A stretch of 64,000 nt of DNA from Sphingobium terrigena (GTDB taxonomy: Bacteria > Pseudomonadota > Alphaproteobacteria > Sphingomonadales > Sphingomonadaceae), in the NCBI RefSeq assembly GCF_003591655.1, contig NZ_QVRA01000006.1:186001-250000 (forward strand), in the 5' to 3' direction. Of the stretch, positions 1 through 7,174 are shown one piece after another (positions within the stretch are counted from its first letter, which is position 1; each line of letters begins with the position of its first letter). The notes under the pieces were generated by a model. It was not told the origin of the DNA, made no database searches, and saw only the letters and a list, made by a program, of their open reading frames with translations. The position numbers were made by a program, and so were the translations under genes.

Positions 1-462
1 GTCGCGAATGCCGCCCAGCGACATTTCCAGCTTCTCGCGTTCGCGAGTCATCTGGAGGACTTCCTTCTTGGTAAAGCCATGGGTGTCACCCGACAGCTTT
101 TCCTCAAGGGTCTTGAGACGCTTGATCGAACCCGAAATCGTTTTCCAGTTGGTGAGCATCCCGCCCAGCCAGCGATGGTTGACGAAATGCTGGCCGGACT
201 TGCGCGCCGCGTCGGCGATCGGGTCCTGCGCCTGGCGCTTGGTGCCAACGAACAGCACCTTGCCGCCAGCGGCAACGGTCGACGACACGAAGTCGAGCGC
301 GCGGCCAAACAGCGGCACGGTCTGCGACAGGTCAAGGATGTGGATGCCGTTGCGCTCGCCGAAAATATACGGCTTCATGCGCGGATTCCAGCGATGCGTC
401 TGGTGGCCAAAATGCGCGCCAGCGTCGATCAATTGGTGCATGGTGACGACAGGTGCCGCCAT
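1..462 (-). CDS. rpsB: 30S ribosomal protein S2, N-terminal 154 residues (partial)
   Basis: This is the 5' part of the gene for ribosomal protein S2, which joins the platform side of the 30S subunit late in assembly. The frame begins [20 protein letters not shown], the S2 signature, and continues through [12 protein letters not shown] and VGTKRQAQ. It runs off the left edge still open, ending in LGGIRD, so roughly 60% of the protein is present. The start is fixed by a CCGGAAGGAG ribosome-binding site about 8 nt upstream. In most proteobacteria tsf (EF-Ts) follows rpsB, and it would lie just outside the window. The call is essentially certain. Confidence 0.97.
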   Translation of the reverse strand, partial: MAAPVVTMHQLIDAGAHFGHQTHRWNPRMKPYIFGERNGIHILDLSQTVPLFGRALDFVSSTVAAGGKVLFVGTKRQAQDPIADAARKSGQHFVNHRWLGGMLTNWKTISGSIKRLKTLEEKLSGDTHGFTKKEVLQMTREREKLEMSLGGIRD

Positions 463-597
463 AAGATAATCTCCTTCCGGTTGTGCCTCTGGGAATCAGG
501 AACCGGGAAGAAGCCTGAAAGACCCCGCCGGCACCGGATATGTCGATTCCCATGTGGAATAGGGCGCGCCTTTAACGACCCGCGAAACATTGCGCAA
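463..597 (-). promoter_or_regulatory. rpsB promoter and ~100-nt leader
   Basis: On the minus strand a TTGCGC box (597-592) is followed after 17 nt by TAAAGG (574-569), which would start transcription near 562 and leave a leader of about 100 nt before rpsB. The leader is GC-rich and can pair with itself; for example an ACCGG next to the ribosome-binding site can pair with CCGGT further up. Leaders of rpsB are known sites of autoregulation by S2 in proteobacteria. Whether this one matches that class was not tested. Confidence 0.45.
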
Positions 598-601
598 GGG
601 G

Positions 602-636
602 TTGACTCGCGCTAAAGATAGGAACATATAGTGAAC
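602..636 (+). promoter_or_regulatory. LexA (SOS) box over a sigma-70-like promoter
   Basis: GAAC-ATATAGT-GAAC at 622-636 is an exact match to the alphaproteobacterial LexA operator (GTTC-N7-GTTC read on the other strand). A TTGACT -35-like box at 602-607 precedes it, and the -10 region (CATATA/TATAGT, 625-632) lies inside the operator, so a bound repressor would block RNA polymerase. The next gene downstream on this strand is the small membrane protein at 720. The motif match is direct; SOS control is inferred. Confidence 0.65.
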
Positions 637-719
637 AGACGGAACAAACACGGTTAACCGCTGTTTACACCATCATAGTGGGACTAGCCGTGCAAATGGC
701 AAGATAGAAAGTGATCTCC

Positions 720-935
720 ATGTTCACATTCGTTGCAGTGACCCTGTTTTCTCTGGCCTTCATGATGGCTATCGGCACGATCGCGTGGATGTTTCTCCAC
801 TATCATGACAAGATGGTCGCCGCTTTGCTGTTCCAGCCAATCCCGCAGGACGCGCCGGTCTACCATGTCCGCATCCGTCGCCCGCGCGTCGCGCCGGTTT
901 CACGCCCTGTATCCATGTCGGCTCTGGCCGCCTGA
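720..935 (+). CDS. Small single-pass membrane protein behind a LexA box
   Basis: A 71-residue protein with one N-terminal membrane helix (about residues 2-26, FTFVAVTLFSLAFMMAIG...) and a basic, Pro/Arg-rich tail containing LLFQPIP and VYHVRIRRPR. I do not recognise a named family. The layout (one helix, about 70 residues, LexA box in the promoter) resembles the SOS or DNA-damage division inhibitors SidA and DidA of Caulobacter; this is an analogy of architecture and regulation, not demonstrated homology. ATG at 720 is used; an in-frame GTG at 711 would add three residues, and neither has a strong ribosome-binding site. It meets pssA tail to tail 5 bp downstream. Confidence 0.6.
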   Translation: MFTFVAVTLFSLAFMMAIGTIAWMFLHYHDKMVAALLFQPIPQDAPVYHVRIRRPRVAPVSRPVSMSALAA

Positions 936-940
936 CAGGA

Positions 941-1726
941 TCAGGGTGCCGGATCAGGCACAGTCTCGCGCTGACGCAGCACCTTGGCGTAGGACAGGAT
1001 GCCGAACGGGATCAGCGCCACATAGATGCCGCAGATCAGCAGCAGCGTCAGCCAGGGATCGGTTACCAGCAACGCCGCCAGCAACCCGGCCAGAGCAATC
1101 GCCTCCAGCCTGATCCGCTTGCGCAGCCGCAGCGCCGACCAGGTATAGGTCGCGATGTTGGAGATCATCAGGAAGGCGACAAACGCAGCCCAGGGTGCCA
1201 CGACATACCAGGCGCGGAAAATCTCCTCCCCCGTCACCAGCCACAGATAGAGCGGCACGAAGGCGAGGCCCGCACCAGCGGGCGCAGGCACGCCGGTCAG
1301 GAAGCCCGCCGACTTGTGCGGCTGCACATCGACATCGATATTGGCGTTGAACCGCGCCAGTCGCAGCGCGCAGGACAGGGCATGGGCCAGAGCGAAGATC
1401 CAGCCGAATTTGGGCATCGCATGAAGCGACCAGAGATACAGGATCAGCGCCGGGGCGACCCCGAACGCAATCGAATCGGACAGCGAATCCAGTTCCGCGC
1501 CAAACCGACTCTCGCCGCGCAGCAGCCGGGCGATTCGCCCGTCCAGGCCATCCAGCACACCGGCAAACAGGATGGACAGCACCGCCCGCTCCCATTCGCC
1601 CGATATGCCATAACGCACGCCGGTCAGGCCAAAGCACAGCGCCATCGCCGTCACCGCATTGGGCGCAACCATCCGCAGGGTGATCCCCCGGCGCAAACCC
1701 CGTGGCACGGCGCGGCGCTGCCTCAC
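941..1726 (-). CDS. pssA: CDP-diacylglycerol-serine O-phosphatidyltransferase
   Basis: An integral membrane enzyme that condenses CDP-diacylglycerol with L-serine to give phosphatidylserine and CMP, the precursor of phosphatidylethanolamine. The CDP-alcohol phosphotransferase motif is complete: DGLDGRIAR at residues 59-67, then G76, D80 and D84. Several hydrophobic helices follow, and the 261-residue length suits the PssA type II family. The start is a GTG that overlaps the psd stop as GTGA, so the two genes are translationally coupled and expressed psd then pssA. This pairing is standard in alphaproteobacteria and makes the function very likely. Confidence 0.95.
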   Translation of the reverse strand: MRQRRAVPRGLRRGITLRMVAPNAVTAMALCFGLTGVRYGISGEWERAVLSILFAGVLDGLDGRIARLLRGESRFGAELDSLSDSIAFGVAPALILYLWSLHAMPKFGWIFALAHALSCALRLARFNANIDVDVQPHKSAGFLTGVPAPAGAGLAFVPLYLWLVTGEEIFRAWYVVAPWAAFVAFLMISNIATYTWSALRLRKRIRLEAIALAGLLAALLVTDPWLTLLLICGIYVALIPFGILSYAKVLRQRETVPDPAP

Positions 1727-2457
1727 TGCTGGATACCCGCGATCACGCGACGATCGCCAATCTGGCCCAGGATCGTTTCACCCGCCACCGTCCGCTGGCC
1801 CAATATCACGCGCGGCGCAGTCCCGGCGGGCAGATAGACGTCCACCCGGCTGCCAAAGCGGATAAGGCCTATGCGCTGCCCCGCCGCGACCATATCGCCG
1901 GGCTTGACGAACGGCACGATCCGCCGCGCAACCAGACCCGCAATCTGGGTGAAGCCAACCCGCAGGCCATCATGCCGCTCGACCAATATATGCTGGCGCT
2001 CATTATCCTCGCTCGCCTTATCGAGGTCCGCGTTCAGGAATTTGCCCGAAATATAGACGACCGACTTGATCGTCCCGCCGATCGGGGTGCGATTGATATG
2101 GACGTCGAACACACTCATGAAGATCGACACACGGATCAGCGGCTGATCGCCCAGCCCCGCGGCACCCGCCATTTCGCGCGGCGGCGGCACCTTCTGGATC
2201 AACGTCACCAGCCCGTCGGCGGGCGCGATAATCGCGCCTTCATCCTGCGGCACGGCGCGCACCGGATCGCGGAAGAAGGCCAGCACCCACATCGTCACGA
2301 TCAGCATCAGCCAGCCGATCACGTCCCAGCCCAGCAGGAAAAATATCCCGGTAATGGCCGCTGCAATCAGGCCGAATTTCACCCCTTCCGGGTGAACCGG
2401 GGGAAAGCGCCATTTGATATTACCGCCAGTGGCGATCGTGATGTCGTCATGTTCCAT
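1723..2457 (-). CDS. psd: Phosphatidylserine decarboxylase
   Basis: Converts phosphatidylserine to phosphatidylethanolamine at the inner membrane. The proenzyme (244 residues from the chosen ATG) has two hydrophobic segments (about 27-62), the [10 protein letters not shown] and IAPADG motifs, [12 protein letters not shown] (117-128) and the self-cleavage site [11 protein letters not shown]. Cleavage between G202 and S203 would give the pyruvoyl group of the short alpha chain. The start at 2457 gives the usual short N-terminus; a longer in-frame extension exists but looks unlike the family. The short form without a C-terminal extension is the Psd-A type common in alphaproteobacteria. It overlaps pssA by 4 bp. 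Confidence 0.95.
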   Translation of the reverse strand: MEHDDITIATGGNIKWRFPPVHPEGVKFGLIAAAITGIFFLLGWDVIGWLMLIVTMWVLAFFRDPVRAVPQDEGAIIAPADGLVTLIQKVPPPREMAGAAGLGDQPLIRVSIFMSVFDVHINRTPIGGTIKSVVYISGKFLNADLDKASEDNERQHILVERHDGLRVGFTQIAGLVARRIVPFVKPGDMVAAGQRIGLIRFGSRVDVYLPAGTAPRVILGQRTVAGETILGQIGDRRVIAGIQQ

Positions 2458-2625
2458 AGTCACCGTCTTTAGGGAGAGACCCTCGCCCTGACAACGACCG
2501 ATGCCGCCCATGTGTCCCTCGCCCCGCTCGCATCGCCAAAATCCCGCCTGCACGGTTGAACATTGGCCGCGCTTTGCCTAGGGCGTTTCGCAAATCCACC
2601 CAAAATGAAGAAGGCGAACAGGCGC

Positions 2626-3846
2626 ATGGCGAAGATCAAGGTGAAAAACCCCGTCGTGGAGATTGACGGCGACGAAATGACCCGGATCATCTGGCAGTGG
2701 ATTCGTGAACGCCTGATCCTCCCCTATCTCGACATTGACCTCAAATATTATGACCTCAGCGTCGAAAAGCGCGACGAGACCAACGACCAGATCACCATCG
2801 ATTCCGCCAACGCGATCAAGCAATATGGCGTCGGCGTGAAATGCGCCACCATCACCCCCGACGAACAGCGGGTCGAGGAATTCAACCTCAAGCAGATGTG
2901 GAAGTCGCCCAACGGCACCATCCGCAACATCCTGGGCGGCGTCGTGTTCCGCGAACCCATCGTCATCAAGAATGTCCCCCGTCTCGTCCCCGGCTGGACC
3001 GACCCGATCGTCATCGGCCGTCACGCCTTTGGCGACCAGTATAAGGCGACCGACTTTCTGGTCCCCAGCGCTGGCAAGCTGACCATGGTGTGGGACGGCG
3101 ACAATGGCGAAAAGATCGAAAAGGAAGTGTTCAACTTCCCGGCCGCCGGCGTCGCCATGGGCATGTATAACCTTGACCAGTCGATCATCGACTTTGCCAG
3201 GGCGAGCATGAACTATGCGCTCGACCGCAAATGGCCGCTATACCTCTCGACCAAGAACACCATCCTCAAGGCTTATGACGGCCGCTTCAAGGATCTGTTC
3301 CAGCAGGTGTTCGACGAAGAATTTGCCGACAAGTTCAAGGCGGCAGGCATCGTCTACGAACATCGCCTGATCGACGACATGGTCGCCTCCGCGCTCAAGT
3401 GGAGCGGCAAGTTCGTCTGGGCCTGCAAAAATTATGACGGCGACGTCCAGTCCGACACGGTCGCGCAGGGCTTCGGTTCGCTCGGCCTCATGACCTCCGT
3501 GCTCCTCTCGCCCGATGGCAAGACGGTCGAGGCCGAAGCCGCCCACGGCACCGTCACCCGCCACTATCGCCAGCATCAGCAGGGCAAGGCAACCTCGACC
3601 AACCCGATCGCGTCGATCTTCGCCTGGACGCAAGGGTTGGCCTTCCGCGGCAAGTTCGACGGCACCCCCGACGTCACCAAATTCGCCGAAACGCTGGAGC
3701 GCGTCTGCATCAAGACCGTCGAGGATGGCGCCATGACGAAGGATCTGGCGCTGCTGATCGGCCCGGAACAGGCCTGGATGACCACGGAACAGTTTTTCGA
3801 AACGATCCGCGTCAATCTGGAAGCCGAAATGGCGAAATGGAACTGA
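2626..3846 (+). CDS. icd: NADP-dependent isocitrate dehydrogenase
   Basis: A TCA enzyme that oxidatively decarboxylates isocitrate to 2-oxoglutarate with NADP+. The protein (406 residues) belongs to the eukaryotic-like homodimeric class: it begins [20 protein letters not shown], has [13 protein letters not shown] (substrate phosphate/carboxylate loop), [17 protein letters not shown] and [12 protein letters not shown]. The start at 2626 is chosen because family members begin [12 protein letters not shown]; upstream in-frame codons are non-conserved. A TTGAAC...TAGGGC promoter-like pair lies at 2556-2584, and a good intrinsic terminator follows the stop. The gene is monocistronic and diverges from psd. 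Confidence 0.96.
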   Translation: MAKIKVKNPVVEIDGDEMTRIIWQWIRERLILPYLDIDLKYYDLSVEKRDETNDQITIDSANAIKQYGVGVKCATITPDEQRVEEFNLKQMWKSPNGTIRNILGGVVFREPIVIKNVPRLVPGWTDPIVIGRHAFGDQYKATDFLVPSAGKLTMVWDGDNGEKIEKEVFNFPAAGVAMGMYNLDQSIIDFARASMNYALDRKWPLYLSTKNTILKAYDGRFKDLFQQVFDEEFADKFKAAGIVYEHRLIDDMVASALKWSGKFVWACKNYDGDVQSDTVAQGFGSLGLMTSVLLSPDGKTVEAEAAHGTVTRHYRQHQQGKATSTNPIASIFAWTQGLAFRGKFDGTPDVTKFAETLERVCIKTVEDGAMTKDLALLIGPEQAWMTTEQFFETIRVNLEAEMAKWN

Positions 3847-3882
3847 TAGCCGCCTGAGGCTTTCAATACGCAAACGGAACGA

Positions 3883-3912
3883 GGCGGCGCCGTATGACGG
3901 GGCCGCCTTTTT
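3883..3912 (+). terminator. Intrinsic terminator of icd
   Basis: GGCGGC (3883-3888) pairs with GCCGCC (3902-3907), and an inner CCGT/ACGG stem closes an ATG loop; five T residues follow (3908-3912). It lies about 35 bp after the icd stop codon. Confidence 0.8.
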
Positions 3913-3945
3913 CATGACTGGCCAACCAACCGGAAGAACGCCTCT

Positions 3946-4017
3946 CTCCGTTCGTTTCGAGCGAAGTCGAGAAACCTCATGCGCAGCGTTTCTCGACTTC
4001 GCTCGAAACGAACGGAG
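3946..4017. repeat. Long perfect palindrome, family A copy 1
   Basis: The arms 3946-3975 and 3988-4017 are a perfect 30-bp inverted repeat (core TTTCGAGCGAAGTCGAGAAA) around a 12-nt loop. The same arm sequence recurs at 28135-28200. Such elements are dispersed in sphingomonad intergenic regions. Both copies here sit between genes, which suggests an untranslated mobile or structural repeat unit. Confidence 0.85.
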
Positions 4018-4058
4018 GTTATGATCCATTCGGGACGGCCCTCACAGGAGACGCGCAG

Positions 4059-5672
4059 ATGACAACGACAGCCCGCAAACGCCTGGAAGTTCGCACCGCC
4101 GTCCCGTCCGACGTGCGCGCCATCCTGCGGCTGATAGCCCGCGTCTATCCGGGCCTGCCCAATTACTCCCCCGCCACCGTCCGGGGCCAGATCAACAATT
4201 TCCCCGATGGCTGTTTCGTCGCGCTCTACGACAACAAGGTGGTGGGTTATTGCGCCACCATGCGTGTCAGCAAGTCGATGGCCTTCTCGCCCCATGACTG
4301 GGACGAAATCACCGCCAACGGCTTTGGCACCCGCCACAGCGCGGCCGGCGAATGGCTCTACGGCTATGAAATGGCGGTCGATCCCAAGCTGCGCGGACTG
4401 CGCATCGGCCAGCGCATCTATGACGCGCGCAAGGAACTGGTCGAGGAACTGGACCTGCACGGCATCGTCATCGCCGGACGGATGCCGGGCTATCTGCGCA
4501 CCAAACGCAAGGTCGAAGGGCCAAAGGATTATCTGGACAAGGTCGTCACCGGCAAAATCCGCGATCAGGTCGTCAGCTTCCAGCTCAAAAACGGCTTCGA
4601 GCCGCTCGGCGTCCTGGAAAATTACCTGCCGGAGGACAAGCAGTCGGACGGCCACGCCGCCCATCTGGTCTGGCGCAACCCCTATGTCGACCCCGACGAA
4701 GCGCCCGAAATGCGGGTGCCGCGCGGCGTCGAAAGCGTCCGCCTCGCCACCTGCCAGCTCCAGGCGCGCGCGGTGCAGGATTTCGACGAATTCATCCGCA
4801 ACATCGAATATTTCGTCGATGTCGCCGCCGATTACCGCTCCGACTTCATCGTCTTTCCCGAACTTTTCACCCTCCCCCTGCTATCGTTCGAGGCCAAGAA
4901 GCTGACGCCGATGGAGGCGATCGACAAGCTCACCAACTACACACCGCGCCTGACCAAGGAACTGGGGAGGATGGCGCTGGAATATAATATCAACATCATC
5001 GGCGGCTCCCACCCGACCCGCGCTGACGATGGCGACATCCAGAATATCGCCTATGTGGCGCTGCGCGACGGATCGCTCCACACCCAGGAAAAAATCCACC
5101 CGACCCCCAACGAAGCCTTTTGGTGGAATATCAAGGGCGGCGACGCGCTCGACGTGATCCAGACCGACTGCGGGCCGATCGGCGTATTGATCTGCTACGA
5201 CAGCGAATTTCCCGAACTCGCCCGCCGCCTGGTCGATCAGGGCGCGCGCATCATCTTCGTCCCCTTCTGCACCGACTCCCGCTCCGGCTATATGCGCGTG
5301 CGCTACTGCGCACAGGCCCGCGCGATCGAAAATCAATGCTATGTCGTCATGTCAGGCAATGTCGGCAATCTGCCCAATGTCGACAATATGGACATCCAAT
5401 ATGCCCAGAGCGCCATCCTAACCCCCTGCGACCTCCCCTTCGCCCGCGACGGCATCGCGGCGGAATCGACCGAAAATGTCGAAACCCTGACCATGGCCGA
5501 CGTCAACCTCGCCGACCTCAGCTGGGCACGCGCCGAAGGCACCGTCCGCAACCTGCGCGACCGCCGCTTCGATCTCTATCATATCGAATGGGACAACAAC
5601 CCCGACCACGCTCACGCTCAAAGCGGCGGCCCGGTCCCGGCAGGCGGCCATAATTCGCCGGGGGGTGGGTGA
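4059..5672 (+). CDS. Two-domain protein: GNAT acetyltransferase + nitrilase-superfamily hydrolase
   Basis: A 537-residue fusion. Residues 8 to about 210 form a GNAT N-acetyltransferase domain (EVRTAVPSDVRAILRL; acetyl-CoA loop around VDPKLRGLRIGQRIYDARKEL). Residues about 228-505 form a carbon-nitrogen hydrolase domain with the full catalytic triad: E268 in FPELF, K345 in EKIHPTPNE and C379 in GVLICYDSEFPE. The hydrolase would cleave an amide or related C-N bond; the substrate is unknown. The fusion is known in bacteria but not biochemically resolved. It is preceded by a repeat palindrome and a weak ribosome-binding site, and is followed after 60 bp by a compositionally different gene, so it is probably monocistronic. 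Confidence 0.88.
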   Translation: MTTTARKRLEVRTAVPSDVRAILRLIARVYPGLPNYSPATVRGQINNFPDGCFVALYDNKVVGYCATMRVSKSMAFSPHDWDEITANGFGTRHSAAGEWLYGYEMAVDPKLRGLRIGQRIYDARKELVEELDLHGIVIAGRMPGYLRTKRKVEGPKDYLDKVVTGKIRDQVVSFQLKNGFEPLGVLENYLPEDKQSDGHAAHLVWRNPYVDPDEAPEMRVPRGVESVRLATCQLQARAVQDFDEFIRNIEYFVDVAADYRSDFIVFPELFTLPLLSFEAKKLTPMEAIDKLTNYTPRLTKELGRMALEYNINIIGGSHPTRADDGDIQNIAYVALRDGSLHTQEKIHPTPNEAFWWNIKGGDALDVIQTDCGPIGVLICYDSEFPELARRLVDQGARIIFVPFCTDSRSGYMRVRYCAQARAIENQCYVVMSGNVGNLPNVDNMDIQYAQSAILTPCDLPFARDGIAAESTENVETLTMADVNLADLSWARAEGTVRNLRDRRFDLYHIEWDNNPDHAHAQSGGPVPAGGHNSPGGG

Positions 5673-5732
5673 TTGCTGCGCGGACAGTTTTTCCGCTATT
5701 GCAGTGGGCAGGGACTGGGCCACTAAGGGGGA

Positions 5733-6488
5733 ATGACGATCGTGGCCAATCGTAAGGACATGACAGCCGCCTACTATAAGGCACTAGACCTACCAAAATC
5801 CGCGGTCGCAACAGACGCTTATGTCACCGCCAAAATGGCAGCGCTCGACCGGGCGCACGAAATGCGAAAATTCGAGATTGAAAATTACTGGAAACGCGCA
5901 ACCTACTTCTGGTCGTTCCAGGCAATAGCTTTCGCCCTGCTAGGCTTCATGTTCGGCGGCGAAAACGGCGCTCCATCGTTAATGGCCATTCAACTCCCTG
6001 CGGCGATAGGCGCAATTTCCGGCTTTGTTGGCTGGCTCTCAGCAAAGGGCTCCAAATATTGGCAGGAAAACTGGGAATCTCATGTTGATGCACTGGAAGG
6101 CGATGTTGAGGGAAAACTGACCCAGACAATTTGGAACGATGGAAAGGTGAACCACTCCGTCAGTCGCCTTAACCAACGCTTCATGGGCCTTGTCACTGGA
6201 GGCTGGATCGCGGCTATGACCGCACCGTTTATCGCTGGCCACATCCCCGACTGGATTGTTCAGGCGTCACCAGAGGGGTTCTTTTGCCTACTGATGGCCA
6301 TTTTGATCTACATCTGGATCGGCACAAAGCAGACGATGACTGGTTATGTCCTGCATCAGGATTCGTGGATCGAAGTAAAACCAGGCTGGCGCTGGATTTG
6401 GAAAAGACAGGGCGACGGAAAAGAGGAACGCCAGCTATTGCTTCGCCACACCAAAGCCAAAGATGCGGTCATCCCTGACGAAGGATAG
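5733..6488 (+). CDS. RipA-family inner-membrane protein
   Basis: A 251-residue membrane protein with about four hydrophobic segments (near residues 53-72, 83-100, 151-170, 182-200). The N-terminal MRKFEIENYWKRATYFW and the central KGSKYWQENWESHVDALEGD are, as I recall, hallmarks of the RipA family of octameric inner-membrane proteins, first studied in Francisella; biochemical function is unclear. GC content is visibly lower (about 52%) than in the flanking genes, and codon choice is less GC-biased, which suggests lateral acquisition. The ATG at 5733 sits too close to AAGGGGGA; a GTG at 5742 has better spacing from that site. It lies beside HicAB, so the region may be a small acquired insert. 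Confidence 0.7.
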   Translation: MTIVANRKDMTAAYYKALDLPKSAVATDAYVTAKMAALDRAHEMRKFEIENYWKRATYFWSFQAIAFALLGFMFGGENGAPSLMAIQLPAAIGAISGFVGWLSAKGSKYWQENWESHVDALEGDVEGKLTQTIWNDGKVNHSVSRLNQRFMGLVTGGWIAAMTAPFIAGHIPDWIVQASPEGFFCLLMAILIYIWIGTKQTMTGYVLHQDSWIEVKPGWRWIWKRQGDGKEERQLLLRHTKAKDAVIPDEG

Positions 6489-6536
6489 CAATATTGCTCC
6501 CGTCTGGTCGTTGTGAGCCATCATCGTAATTTGATG

Positions 6537-6887
6537 TTAACCGGCTTTACCGACACTCTCCGCCAGCACATTCGCCACATAGGCGTTCAGCGACACGCCC
6601 TCCCGCGCAGCCACGAATTTCAGCTTTTCATGCAGGGACCGTGGCACGCGCTGCCGCCATTGGCCCAGCGCGCCGGGACCGGGAACATCACGCCCCAATG
6701 CCTTGGCTGCATCGTGCCATTCGGCAATAGCCGCCGCCGCGTCAGCCAGCGCCGCCTCCGGCGTATCACCATCACCCATGCAACCGGGCAGCGCAGGAAC
6801 AGTCGCCAGCCAGCCGCCGCCGTCCGCGTCCGACAACGGCTCGACCATGATCGCATAATCGGCCTGCCGCGCCTTTGTTTTAGCCAT
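6537..6887 (-). CDS. hicB: HicB-family antitoxin
   Basis: A 116-residue antitoxin. The N-terminal half is the partially degraded RNase H-like HicB fold (YAIMVEPLSDADGGGWLATVPALPGCMGDGDTPEAALADA). The C-terminal half (about 80-110) is a ribbon-helix-helix DNA-binding segment, RVPRSLHEKLKFVAAREGVSLNAYV. It neutralises HicA and represses the operon. The start codon lies inside the end of hicA (8-bp overlap, 6880-6887), giving the toxin-first order typical of hicAB. Very likely a functional type II toxin-antitoxin pair. Confidence 0.9.
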   Translation of the reverse strand: MAKTKARQADYAIMVEPLSDADGGGWLATVPALPGCMGDGDTPEAALADAAAAIAEWHDAAKALGRDVPGPGALGQWRQRVPRSLHEKLKFVAAREGVSLNAYVANVLAESVGKAG

Positions 6888-7128
6888 GCTTGCTGTCCTT
6901 CACAAATGCCATCAGCTTACGCACATAGACCGGCTTGATCGGGCGCTTGGCCGGAATGGTCAGGATCGTATCACTGCCCGGCACCGCCACTTTCCAGTGC
7001 GACCCGCCCCCTGTCGGCGGCAGGCAAGCCCAACCCAGTTGCGCGCACAGCGTCTGGATATCCGATATCGTCCAATCCCCGGCGGGATTGCGCAGCATCC
7101 GGTCCAGCAGCTTGTCCGCCTTGGTCAT
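6880..7128 (-). CDS. hicA: HicA-family mRNA interferase toxin
   Basis: An 82-residue HicA toxin, a small double-stranded-RNA-binding-fold ribonuclease that cleaves mRNA independently of the ribosome. The catalytic histidine lies in GGGSHWKV, and the C-terminal PIKPVYVRKLMAFVKD is typical; the N-terminal MTKADKLLDRMLRNPAGDWT is a usual HicA start. Its length is normal. It is transcribed first, with hicB overlapping by 8 bp. The promoter TTGTTA-N17-TATCAT just upstream contains an imperfect palindrome that is the likely HicB operator. Confidence 0.9.
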   Translation of the reverse strand: MTKADKLLDRMLRNPAGDWTISDIQTLCAQLGWACLPPTGGGSHWKVAVPGSDTILTIPAKRPIKPVYVRKLMAFVKDSKHG

Positions 7129-7135
7129 GACGGCA

Positions 7136-7155
7136 TGATACCGTATATGGTGTCA
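7136..7155. promoter_or_regulatory. Probable hicAB operator
   Basis: TGATACCGTATATGGTGTCA is an imperfect 20-bp palindrome 8 bp upstream of the hicA start, overlapping the -10 box (TATCAT on the minus strand). Autorepression by the HicB ribbon-helix-helix domain at such a site is the family norm; binding here is inferred. Confidence 0.6.
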
Positions 7156-7174
7156 AATAACAACTATTCTGCGA

